Origin: Diprion similis | Lineage: Eukaryota > Arthropoda > Insecta > Hymenoptera > Diprionidae | Assembly (NCBI RefSeq): GCF_021155765.1 | Contig: NC_060112.1 | Span: forward strand, 9,548,001-9,612,000 | DNA: 64,000 bases | Reading direction: 5' to 3' | The notes under the pieces: generated by a model | What the model saw: only the letters and a program-made list of their open reading frames with translations | Database searches by the model: none | What the model was told of the DNA's origin: nothing | In this document: in pieces, positions 25,549 through 37,487 of the stretch | How positions within the stretch are numbered: position 1 is the first letter of the stretch | Layout of the letters: each line of letters begins with the position of its first letter | Translations under genes and position numbers: made by a program

Positions 25549-28500
25549 CTGTATTCAACCCGGCAGCAACTCAGCAGCGGTTAGAGAACCAATGGCGCCC
25601 GTATTTTTTATCATTGTTTAGAACGTTTCGGCAGATAACGTCAGAATTACGTAACTGCTACCTAACCAGACTGTGGCCATGCTTTTGGCTCATGCGCGAC
25701 TACACTAATATATATAAGCATATTTATGGTATACAGTACATGTATGTAGTATATGCAATATATATTTAAGTATGTGTATAGTAACATACATGTGTAGCGC
25801 GGCATTCGTGAAGAAAAATCTATCGCATGCCAATGCCCAAGTCGTACCGAACTTATAAGGCCCGATTCATCCAACGTTAATCTCTAGAGGACCGGAAAAC
25901 CGATGTATCAGCTCGCCCTGTGATACGAACTTTGTATACAGTTGATACATGATATGAGACACTAATTTGGGCACTTTTCTCTCTGAAATCCTGACCATCT
26001 AAAGGTTAATCGAAGTTTAAACTAAGTTTAGCTCGTCTCCAAACTATATAGAAAAAATTGAACGCTGTTCGCAGCAGTTGAAAACATGAGACATCGTGCG
26101 CCTTAACGTTATGCATCTGGTGTTCGTCATACCATCGTTCGCGAAAAAATAGTGCGGCAAGTACTTCATAGATGGCATAACACCCTGCAGTAACTGCTGT
26201 TTTATCGACCGATTCGAGGTGGACATTGATCAGTAGTATTGTATGGAACCGGCGTCTGCTTCATGTGCATGTAGATAGTGAATACCGCCGTGAGGACACG
26301 AGTAATTCTCTTTCGTCGACACGTTCCTCGTGAGAAGGTTAGTGGACTTCCACCCAATTGAAAATTTTACGTAATACGCGGATTTCTGGCGCCTCGGATG
26401 AGGTATAGCGTAAAAGAAAAATTGTTAAAATTAGTCGAGATTATCTAACGTGCTACTGTATACTGTAACCTGTACACACAACTAACGACCGCCAACTAGC
26501 TATTGCATGCGCGATATATGTTACGCGCTGTGACCTATTACTCTTAATCAAAATTTTACTCTGTTACGTTAAACACTGGCAAACTCTTTTTCCCATTCTC
26601 GATTGGGAACTCGCCAAATGCGTACCCAAGAATTTTATATCAACTTAAAAAACTATTTCTGGCTTGCACTTTCTCGTGAAAATATGCCATTTCAATATTC
26701 ATTTGAGGAAAGTGTTGAGTGACAAACACCATCAAAAACTCGCCAAGTTTCCCTTTCAGACTCAGGTCAGACCTAAATGTCAAAAGTATGTCTCAAATTG
26801 ATTCTATATAGTGATACTTTTTGCCCGCCACTTTGGCCGAATGGTAGATTAGTACACCGTGATGAAGATACAAGTTTTCATAAAACTTTTCATTAAAATA
26901 TTGCCAAACGAATTATAAATGCCAGAAATCATTGAGTGAATGAATGGGATAATGAGACAAGTGAGATAAGACTGAAACTAATTTTTTTTTAATAAAACCA
27001 GAAAACTTTCTGAAGTACCATTGAAATGATGAACACATTGAAATCTTGTAGAAAGCTTCTTACGGCAATACTCAAGCTAAATAATATATCAACTATCAAA
27101 TAATTGGATTCACAAGGAGATCAAAAAGGAATAGAATTTTTTCCACATTTCCTTAAATTTTGTCAAATTAAAATGTTTGAGTTTGAAAGTGGCATGAATT
27201 AACTGTTACTTGATGTACTGCAATATCTTAAGATCAATACTAACTAAATTTTTAATCATCGTTCACATCTAAAGGATCAGGAAATTAATGTACCAACCTT
27301 TATTGTCATTCAAGACTGAGACAACCGAAAAGTATTGTAAGATAGTACATGATATTCATTCTATGTAATTCTAGAAGATAGTAAATAATATTCTACATGT
27401 AATCAGATATGCAGGACCTGAGTTGAAATCAGAGAAACGAATATTGGATAAGGCTGGAGCTAGCGCTGTGAGCGAGCTACTGATATACAGACAGTTCTTA
27501 TATAAATTGTTTTTTATAATCAAACTATTTGAATCAGCGCGTAAGTGTCAGAAATGTTCATAGGCCATTTATTTGAGTGATTTTCCGGTGAAAACCTTTT
27601 GTGAATCAGTGGCTCGTTTCAGTATCACAAATATTAGTACTGTAACTGCAATGTTTATTTGAAGCCTGTGTCAGTCGAAACGCCAACTTTATGTTACGAT
27701 AAGTTGATTTTGAATGCAAAGATTGATAAGATTTATTTCTCAAACAAACAACATGTCATACTGCTCTTTGAACCTGAAATGGAGCGCAATTTATTCTTTA
27801 CAATTACTGTTCCCTTCAGCATGATCTAGTTTGCCAATAAAAGAATTATTGTTTACGTTAATTTTTTTCTCTCTCAAGTATCAATTGCGCAATGTCATTG
27901 CAAGCACACTGTATAAAATTTACTTTCAATTTTCACAAATACTACAGTTTGACAATCGGTTATGAGTTAGATCATCCTTGTTTCTACCTTGCATTTTTTC
28001 TGAAGCTTTGGGTTGCTGTTGATCATTGGAAAGCTTTCATTTGTTATTTTTTTTTTTTTTTTTTTCACAAAAATCTATTTTGATTGTACATAAATTATGT
28101 ACGATTCTAAGACTCAAAGGAAATGAAACCTAATATAGTACAAATGGAATTTCAAATTTTTATGGAATAGCTTCAAATTTTCTATTTGCATATAATCTGA
28201 CTGAAATATTATATTACACTTACGCTTCTACAGCTTGCATAATATTTATCATTACTATTGTTATTCTTGTTATCATTATTAAAAATTTATGTTATAGTAT
28301 TATTCAATTCTCAGATAGCTGGTACGCCATGTCTATTCTATTTGGAGCCGTAAATTTTATACTAACCAAATTATAATTTCTGGTTATATATAGTTTTCTC
28401 GACTACATAAGAATTACAATATATGCGAGCCTGCCCACACAAATGCAGACGTCCTCAAGTTCAAATTCAAAGACATTTCCGAGCTACTTTCTAAAGGCCG

Positions 28501-31500
28501 GCTCCAATCCTGTCTCCCTAAATTTAACTTCTAGATGTGAATCGGGCGCAGTGGGGTAGGGAACAGAACGGCACGTTGCTAACTATAAAACACACAATCT
28601 TTAGTCTTCACAAAGCCAAGGTAGAGAGAACTGCAGATGGGATGTAGATTCGTAAACGGATTTTGTTTGTTTCGAATAACGCTATAAGATCTGGCTTGAA
28701 TCAGCATTGTGACTAAAAATAGTGAAACTTGAGTATTTAACGCACGTGCATTTTGCCACAATCATCAACAACCGACTAGAGCTACGACTAAACAGTGTAT
28801 GTAAATTGATGAGTGCTTGTTGGTAGGGACTTTGTACAACTCTTCGAAGTACGAAAATCTTTAACGATCCATTAACGAGAACATCACGACTTGCCATTTC
28901 CTAATTTGCATCGCCAAGGCGTCTTTGCGATCTCTATAAGTATAAACTGAATATTGCAGTTGAGTAATTATAGACTTGTTCAATCCCAATGCATTGTGCT
29001 ACATGAGACTACAGAAACGCTGTTTTAACATCATGTTCAATGATCTTCTAACATGCAAATAATAATTCGATTCGATAATAGTTCGATTACGTATACGTTC
29101 GAAATTTTCACACGTTTATATTGAGATATGATCTTTGTACGTAATTTTCATTTCGTTACAATCCATCTCGAACACAGTGTAAGGGAACGTGAATGAACTT
29201 TGTCATTTGTATAAACGTAAATTGTGATCCGTTTATTGCAATGCCACTGGACTATTTATTACATGACGTATCAGGTTATCGGGAAAAAGTCGCAGCCCCG
29301 AGTATCTGAAACCATAACTCATTGTTTGAAGCTAACATGACTATTGCGAATTTAGATAGTATTGTTGGCGTCAAGATATTAGAATTTGATTATACTTTAA
29401 CTTCTTTAAATATCTTGCTTTGTTCATCAATACATCTTCCGCGTACTGTTATAGATCTTTTTGTTATAGAGAAAATAGAATTCCTAAATGATTATTTTTT
29501 ACATGATTCTTTCTAATTTTACAAATTTTTGTGTTATTTTTATACAGAATTTTATACTATTTTCATGCTCAATATAGCAAATTACTAGAAGAAAACAAAA
29601 AAAATTGTTTAAAACGTCTTACAATAAATCACGTGAGAATTGAACAGAAATAGTCATAGAATGTAAGTTTTATAAGTATTTTTTTTTGGTTACAAAGCAT
29701 TAGAGACACGTTATTGCCGTTATTGGACGTGATTGCCCTTAACTTTTACCTTATAATTCGATCATTTAAAAAAATACAAACTACGACTGCGCCGATAATT
29801 TTAAATTAGTTCTTTTATTTTTGAGTTTTTTCCCGTTCAAATGCATGCTATAGACCATAATTTCAAAACACGATTGCATTGATAAAAAAATCACTATTGG
29901 TACAAGGTAATTTTAGTTTAAGAACATGATTGACTTTTGCAGTAATCAACTAGCTGTGTAACTTCAGAAAAGTAAATTGCTCCTTAACTATTTCGATCAT
30001 AAGTACAAGAGAACCTTCAATTCATAAAAGTTGCAGTACCTGTGTAAGACGAGAATATATGTTTCATTTAATTGATCGATTTCGGGGATTTAGTACATAA
30101 TTGATAATACGAAAAAGACACGTGTAGTCAGAAGTATTCAGATAACAGCATGATATTCTGTGCTGATTCTTCGTAGTAATTACTCAGTCAAAAAGATAAG
30201 GGAAGTAAGCGCACGGATTCGCGGCAAAACGAATTTACGAGGTAAAAAATGTTCCAACTACAAAACTAAACAAAACAAAACTCCCATTCATCCCCATATT
30301 GTACTAAAATCTGTGAAAAGTGCACCCTTTCTGAGCAGTACGAAATTACTGCGTAGGCATATGTGCAGAACTGAAATGCTTGATTTTTAACACTTGGGCT
30401 TTCTTTACAAAGATCAGAATATATAACTATTTTTTGCAGTGGAATATACAAAGTTTGATTTAGATTTAATACCCTGTTGTGAGAACCTTCTTAAGTGACT
30501 TAATTAATTAATTACTAACATACTTCGAGGCTCAGATGGCCTGAAGTGTGGATCTGAAGAAAGGTTTATGTACCGAGCCATATACCATCTCTTATTAATA
30601 AATCATACGAAATAAAGTTTTTTGTAGTGCATGTATCATTTATTAAAAATCACTCTGGAGATGTGAGTTGGAATAAAAACTACCATCTTTACGAGAGGTC
30701 ATCTATGCGGTTTAGACGCGACCCACGAATCGATCGTTATAATCAATTTTCAATTATTACTGTTATTGTTATTATTAGTATCACAAGTTTCGTAGAATAG
30801 TGATTTCTTCTATAGCGTTTACCTCCAAAGGTTCGATCTCTCGCATCGAGCAACATAAAGTAGAAACAGAAGTGACTGGAATGAAGCGAAGCGAGAACGG
30901 ATAAAATCTACGTTTAAATACCAACGATAAAAAATTATAACGATTATCTTCTACATGGTCCTAATGAGATTCATATTTATTGTTATAAGGAGAACCGATT
31001 TACGTTGCAGCCGTCCGCTTAAATTGACACAAAGGCTTAGATAGAAGATGTTAAAAATCATGGCAATACTATTCACAAATTCATGCCACAATCAACATCA
31101 TTTCAGTTGGATATAAGCCAAAGCAAATGGATCAGTTATTACCGTACGCATAATGTAAGCGCGTTACTCCGTAACCTACTTGACTGAAGAATATCATGCA
31201 TAACAGCTGTCCGATATCACCAATATCTTTTAATCCACCCTGCTTACAAGGAGAGTGTCAGTCTTCCGGATCACAGATTCTCATGAAACTCCCTAACTAT
31301 ATATACACATAGTTCAATCCATTGAGCTTTTCTACGCTAGATTTACAATATATCAGGTTATCGCAAATTCGCGAATTATACTTCACTATGACTCCGTAAT
31401 AATAATACATATGTTTACACTTGAATCTGTGAGAATCTGCCTGAGAAACTTAGAGAGAGGACAATGAAAATTAATTTTTTCGCAAAAATAAACAACAAGC

Positions 31501-31812
31501 TTTGCTTATTCGGGCATTTCACTCATTCAACTGCTAAAATAATCAATTTTAACCGGAGTGAATTAGAAGCTCCATATTTTGAGGCAAAGAAATACCTCCT
31601 AGAAATTTGCGTAACATCTGTGATCCGGAGGATTGATACTGTCCTGATTAGTTGAAAACGACCGAATCCTTACCGTGAACTGTGCCACCTGTTTCCTATT
31701 AAATTAGGGTCAGTTTTTGGAGCTTCCGTATCCGGGAGATTCTTATTCTTCTATTTCATTGTCTCTCGTTAGCCTTCTCCAGTTTCCACTTCCTCTTTTC
31801 TCGGTGCCTTGT

Positions 31813-31832
31813 ACATGGCGGCATGCCATCTT
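31813..31832. promoter_or_regulatory. Paired YY1/Pho-like motifs upstream of the small two-exon gene
   Basis: The plus strand reads ACATGGCGGC, followed at once by ATGCCATCTT, which is AAGATGGCAT on the minus strand. Together these give two opposed ATGGC cores within 20 bases. They lie about 560 bases before the ATG at 32394. An acceptor-like TTTTAG upstream of that ATG allows a separate 5' UTR exon here. Function is inferred from the motif only. Confidence 0.3.
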
Positions 31833-32393
31833 AGTCTTGATATATTTTACAGGATGTTGAAGTTAATAACATCAACAAAATAAGACATTGATAAGAAATT
31901 ACTATTGTAACAATTTAATTACTCGAGTTACTTTCTTTATTTTATTTTGAAGATGTAATATATTTATCAGTGAACAATAAATAAAAGTTGAATTTTTATA
32001 ATAACTTTATACTTACGTATTTCGCACCTGATCACTCTCACCTATAATTGACGAAATTGCTCGTATACAGTAACACATTTATTACTCCGGAAGATGAACA
32101 TGAAAACGATGCCTAAAAAATGAAGTAAAACTGTACACTGACTAGTTCAAATCGAAAAACAAAAATTTTAAAAAAATTTATACACAGTTGAACTCTGAAT
32201 AATTATAATACGAAAATAGCATAAATCTATCCATGAATTGAATATTTATATGTTATAAAAGAGATGTTGAAACCAGATTAAACAACGAATTACTTTCGAA
32301 TGAGTGATATTTTTATTTAGGTAAAACTGACAGTGTTCTGTAATTGTAATGTTTTAGGGTGCCGGGTAGCAGCGTGTCATCCAAAATCACGAG

Positions 32394-33449
32394 ATGCATT
32401 TAACAAGATCTACATTATATGCTTTTCGGCTATCACTCAACCAGGTAAATTAAATATATGGCATGGATTTCGTAAGTATAGAATACTCTACGTTAATCAT
32501 TGCAAAGCGTGACACAGATGAAACGGACTTCGATACCTTTTTTCGACTACCTTCATATCAATTGCATGACACTGAATTCATCTAAAATTAACTTTATTCA
32601 ATGTAAAAGCACCAAAACTTATTCAATAAATTTTTTTTACAGAATAACTTTTCTTTCTTAATAATGCACTCCGATATTCTTTCGATATCCCTTGCGACCA
32701 AGACATTATATAAAATTTAGGACCTACTGTGATAACTTTCGGTCGATGGTACCGACTTTGATGCAACAAAGCAAACGAATTTACAAAGACTTTATTGGAT
32801 TCAACAAACCAAATGTCTTATCAACGGAAAATATAGTTCACCCCTTCCTATTCAATCTTTTAGATCACATATATATAGTCGATGCTCTGCTGCATCGGAA
32901 CGCTCATGAAATGATGTTTCTTTTATATTACTAAATATTCTTCATGCAATCGCGTAATTTTACTCGATCGGTAAAAACTAGCTATAGCATCCTCTTGAGG
33001 TGTCCTGGGCACAATTCTGAACAAAACCACTCCAATACATTTTCATTTGATGCAGAAATAATGAAATGGTATGTATTCTACGAAATTGCAATAATAAATT
33101 CGTAGATTTATGCCAATTCTTTGTGCAAAAAGTTCACACCTGAGTTGTATAAAATATTTTGTGACCCCTGTGAGTAAAGTTCGTGTGTATAGTGCCAATT
33201 TCTGAGTGAAAGTGAACTTTTGCGCGCACGTGTGTAAAGTGACTGCTTTTCACTTTAATTGTGATTATTTCTTTTATTCGTATTTTTCAGAGTGCTAGTA
33301 CATCAACGTACAGCAGTGGTGGCGTTGATCGTAAAACCGTGAGATCTGCACTTCTGTTGGCTACTGCAGGCTTGTCTCTTAGCTCATTTTCCCTTAAGCA
33401 AATGCTATCATCACCGGCTCATCATCACCGTTTTCGTCGGATCAATTAA
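32394..33449 (+). CDS. Unrecognised two-exon gene for a 69-residue basic, probably mitochondrial, microprotein
   Basis: Exon 1 is 32394-32444 (ATG to CAG|GTAAAT) and exon 2 is 33291-33449 (TATTTTTCAG|AGT to TAA), joined in phase 0. The N-terminus MHLTRSTLYAFRLSLNQ has Arg at 5 and 12 and no acid, like a mitochondrial presequence. Residues 36-50 (SALLLATAGLSLSSF) are hydrophobic and could form one short membrane segment. The tail is basic (HHHRFRRIN). There is one acidic residue, D30. An in-frame TAG lies upstream of the ATG. AATAAA signals lie at 33449 and 33634. I do not recognise the family and assign no function. Support comes from the consensus splice sites, polypyrimidine tract, phase match and unusual composition. 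It could instead be part of a longer or alternatively spliced transcript. Confidence 0.55.
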
Positions 33450-33633
33450 ATAAAAATGAAAAAAAAACCTCTTCAGCCAAAAAAATTTTTTAAAATATGA
33501 GTAAAGATTAAAACGAAAGAATCGCCCAAGGAATAAGCTAGAAGAAAAGTATAGAAGAATTGTTGAAATCATTGATTTGAGATCCGTTGCTGTGAGAATA
33601 TTAGTTTCTATTCTATGAAGTGTACAACGGGTG

Positions 33634-33639
33634 AATAAA
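33634..33639 (+). terminator. AATAAA polyadenylation signal after the small two-exon gene
   Basis: This canonical AATAAA lies 185 bases after the TAA at 33447-33449. Another AATAAA overlaps the stop at 33449-33454 but is too close to it to be the main signal. Confidence 0.4.
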
Positions 33640-36300
33640 CTAGAAGAACAAACATGAGACTGTAGCAAAGCGAAGTACCTGTTTTTTTTTTAATACCTTT
33701 TCAACTCTTCTCAGTGACATGAGATCCAGCAAATTTAGTCACTCGCATTGTAGGACGAAAAAAAATTTGTTGTCGACTTAAGAACTATCAGACATTATTG
33801 CTACAACCTATCACCCAATCGATTATGAAATGAATTAATTGATACTCAGATGTAGTCGTTTAATTGGCGACAGAAAAACTAATAACATGCACGAACTACG
33901 ACAGAGAAATCGTTTTAGTTATATTGAATTTAGTACTTGGTTTGGACTGCACTTAATATAGTCATCATACTAGAGTACTTGTATGGTTACAAGTTAATTT
34001 TGAACTTGCAACAACTATCAGGTGAATTTTTACCAACGTTTATAATACAAAGATACCTACGATCTATAAGAAATAATGTAAACTTATTTAAATAAGAAAG
34101 TACATGAAGTATAAATCCAGACTATATGTATATTATACTTGTCTGAGAAGCACCAGAGTGTACATCTATGTATACAGTGGGTACTAGCTGTGTTACATAA
34201 ACGAGATGGAAAAAAGAAACCTCACAGTTCAAGTTTGTAAATTTGACACACCAATAAACACCATGATTAATTCGCCTGTTTTACTTCGACTTCAAAACCT
34301 TTTAGATATAAAAGTGATGCCAAGCTGTCAAGTTTTTTCTTAAGAATTTCCTGAGGGTTACAAAAAATGCTACCTGCATAATTCGTAGAGTATTATAAAT
34401 ACTTGAAAACTTGTAATGTATTCTATATGTATGTCCTTATCCGAATGAATAAATTTCAATTGTACGTATTCAAATCATGACTCATGAGATTTTATACAAT
34501 TTTTTTACTCGCGGTAATTATGCAGAATCGGTTTTTATCAAAATTCACACAATACGTTTTCTTGTATTTTTTATTTTACCGCTATTTAAATTTCAAGTTT
34601 TCTGGAACGACGACTTAGAGCTGAAGACTTGGCTTCTTCAAATAATTCTATTCGTTTCCGTTAGCCCCACACACAAATCAATTTTTGTGAGGTTTAGCCG
34701 GCATATTTTTTATGTTGGAACAACGAATTAGGTACAACGTTCGGAGCTGAGCATTAACTGACGAAACTATCTCAACAACGAATCTGTCGAATGAGTCTGC
34801 TGTTTCATTTCTCAAGATTCTTGAATGGGAAGGAGCTCATGCCAATTACATTATGAACAACCGTCTTTAATCATGCAAGGGACTAGAGCAGTTCTTTAAT
34901 CTCAAGAATGGTTGAACTAGTCTCGGAATCCATGTCCATGATAAAGGTTTCCAGATGAATATATCACTCAAAATTAATAGTTCTACATTTATAATATAGA
35001 GTTTGAATAACATTTGAATATTTTATTTACGGCGATTTTGATAACCATAATGCTCATGCCCTTGAAGGGCACAATTGAATAGCTTATATCCAACGACAAC
35101 GTTTATGAGGGCATTTGAAATAATTATTACGTTCTGTTGACCCTTTGAGTCATAAAGGTAAGTATTCATATCACCTATTGTATATTAATTTTTTGTATAT
35201 TTAGCAAACTTTTCAACATATTTCTTTCCAGTGTTTTGCTATTTCTGATAGTATACTAATAGGTTTTCAATACTCGAGAGTATTTGTTAGGATATAACGT
35301 AAATTATTATTGTTAGATACAATTTTATTTTAAAAAAATCGTTAAATTGAAGGAATAATTCATTTCCGAGAAAGTTGCTCCTCTACACATATACATGTTT
35401 TACAGAAATTATAAGTTATTGGAGTCGCTGATTAAGAATCTGAAATCGAACTATTTGTTCACCAGTGTAAGTGATAGAAGTTGGGAAATTATCTATAATT
35501 ATTAATTGTAGATTTTTTCATAAATATGTAGAATCACTTATGTATTAGTAAATACGAATATGTAATAATGACTGTAAAAGTTGAAAATAATATTTTCACG
35601 TATGGCTTATGAAATTTGTCAATTTTTGGTCACTATAATGAATTATTCGTATTTTAATATGGCAAAGGAGTAATAAGTATAATAAAATACGACACAGCGA
35701 AACATTTATAAGTATGTACGATTTATTTATACATAGGATTAATCAGAAGTCATAGAATAATTATTTTAATTCTATTGACAGACAATTCTTTCCAAAACTA
35801 TAATTCAACTTTAATGATTATAAATTCAATAAAATTTGTACAAGAAAAACTCTAACATGATCTTTTAAATGATGTAAATAAATTCTCAAATTTTATTCTT
35901 CTAATGTGACAAACGTTACGTATTCCAAAAATATTACATCAAAATATTGGGCGATTTCGTTCATATTAAATAAAGTTCGGTCGTATACTTGCTAAATAAT
36001 CATTTATACAATTTTAAATTATATTTATATTTCAATAGAATATAACCCCTGTGGTATACCGTCAATCTATTCTGGATATGAACTGCTGCTACATCTAAAA
36101 AGTTTTTTTCTTTGTTTTTTTTTTTAATGTTGATAAATTCTAATTTTTCATTTATTATAAATTCGTAGAATTATGCTAAACACAAACTATAAGAGTATGG
36201 ACCCTGACACAGATAGTCCCTTGTAGCATTTTAAATATTCTGATTCAGTTAAAAATATAAACGTTCTGTACCCTAATTTTAAATATAGGTATGTAGTTAA

Positions 36301-37487
36301 GCAGTGTTTCTTAACTTCATTTCAGTCCCAGAATTAATAAAATGCACAATACTCTTTATAATTATTATAATGGTATAGTCAGAAATTTTCCCTTAAGGTG
36401 AAGTAAATTTCATTTCTTTGCACTCTTCATCATTTCAATCTGCCTCCCGTTGACGATGACGTGAATTTTATCAATCAGCGTAAAATTTGTGAATGCATGC
36501 CTGCATATACTTTCGGAATGAGTTGAATAACATTTAGATAGTTGATAATGTAAGTTGTAGTTGTAAACGATCTTGCCATTGCAGATAGTATAAATTACAG
36601 GAAGTCCAACTGTTAATGTCGGTGTATAATTTTTTTGAGAATTGCACAAATTAATGTTCTTGGTCTAGAACTAGAATTATTTCCTACTAGCGAATGTGGT
36701 AGAATACAGCAAGTTACCGGTTTCTTATTTCATTAAAAGTTTGTTTTGATAAATTCAAATCACTTTCGTATTGCCATTCATTCCAATTTGTACAAGATTT
36801 AATTAAATTACTACTCACCATTTTTTGTCTGACAAAATTTCATGCTTCGCATGGATAAAGAATTTTTATTATTAGTACTATAAGATAACAATTAATATTA
36901 TAGGATATATTACAAATTTATAATTATCAACTAATTTTATACATCTATTTTATCTCTAGATTATTTATTTAAATCAACGATTAAAATAGTCTATGCCAGA
37001 CCGTAATTTGGTACTTCAAACTTTTGAAATATATGAATACAAACAACTGTAATCAATAAATAGTGAATTTTATGCCTACTTTTAAAAGTTCCAACATTGT
37101 TTAAAAATTATTTTTAAATACATAATTTTGTCATTTAATTCTGGAATATGGAAAATTGTTCAAAATATATTCTTGCAAAATATTTTACAAATGATTTTTA
37201 GTATAAGAGATACCATTCCAAAGAAGCACATAGTACTTAAACACATTTGAAGATTTTCATCCGCTCTTGAGTAAGTCCAGCAAAAATTCGCGCATCATAA
37301 AATAGGTAATTGTTAAGCATTACGTACACCTAAGCATATGCTCAGTCACTGGTATCTCAAAAAGTACCATGAACCAGGTAAATACTACAATTGTTTTACA
37401 ATTTACTTCATCACAGCCCTTTGCCAGACATTTGACAGACCCGTCAATACTCTACTATTTGATAACCCACGAGTTAAGAAACACTGC
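36301..37487. mobile_element. hAT-like non-autonomous element (16-base terminal inverted repeats)
   Basis: GCAGTGTTTCTTAACT at 36301-36316 is repeated exactly in inverse orientation at 37472-37487. The CAGTG start and TTCTYAAC core are typical of hAT superfamily termini, and the right end continues GTGGGTT as many hAT ends do. The 1.19 kb interior has only short frames, such as one on the minus strand at 36410-36649, with no recognisable transposase. The 8-base flanks (TAGTTAAG and CATTAAAC, taken from CAGTG) match at only about half the positions, so a target duplication is not proven. Confidence 0.5.

Larger units (their letters stand above)
24455..32393. other. Gene-poor stretch upstream of FGH
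   Basis: About 7.9 kb holds no family-recognisable coding exon on either strand. It contains the foldback element (24797-25228), a less AT-rich tract near 25.4-26.6 kb that fits the FGH promoter and 5' UTR, a T run at 28047-28065 and AT-rich simple sequence. The longest plus-strand frame (25314-25769, 151 codons) lies antisense to the FGH 5' region and has no recognisable family. Paired YY1-like motifs at 31813-31832 may mark the promoter of the small gene at 32394. Confidence 0.5.

Noticed and set aside
25314-25769. 151-codon plus-strand frame, the longest in the gene-poor region
   Set aside because: It lies antisense to the FGH 5' region, has no recognisable domain and ends in a low-complexity tail of Tyr and Ile. 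No supporting splice or poly(A) context is visible.
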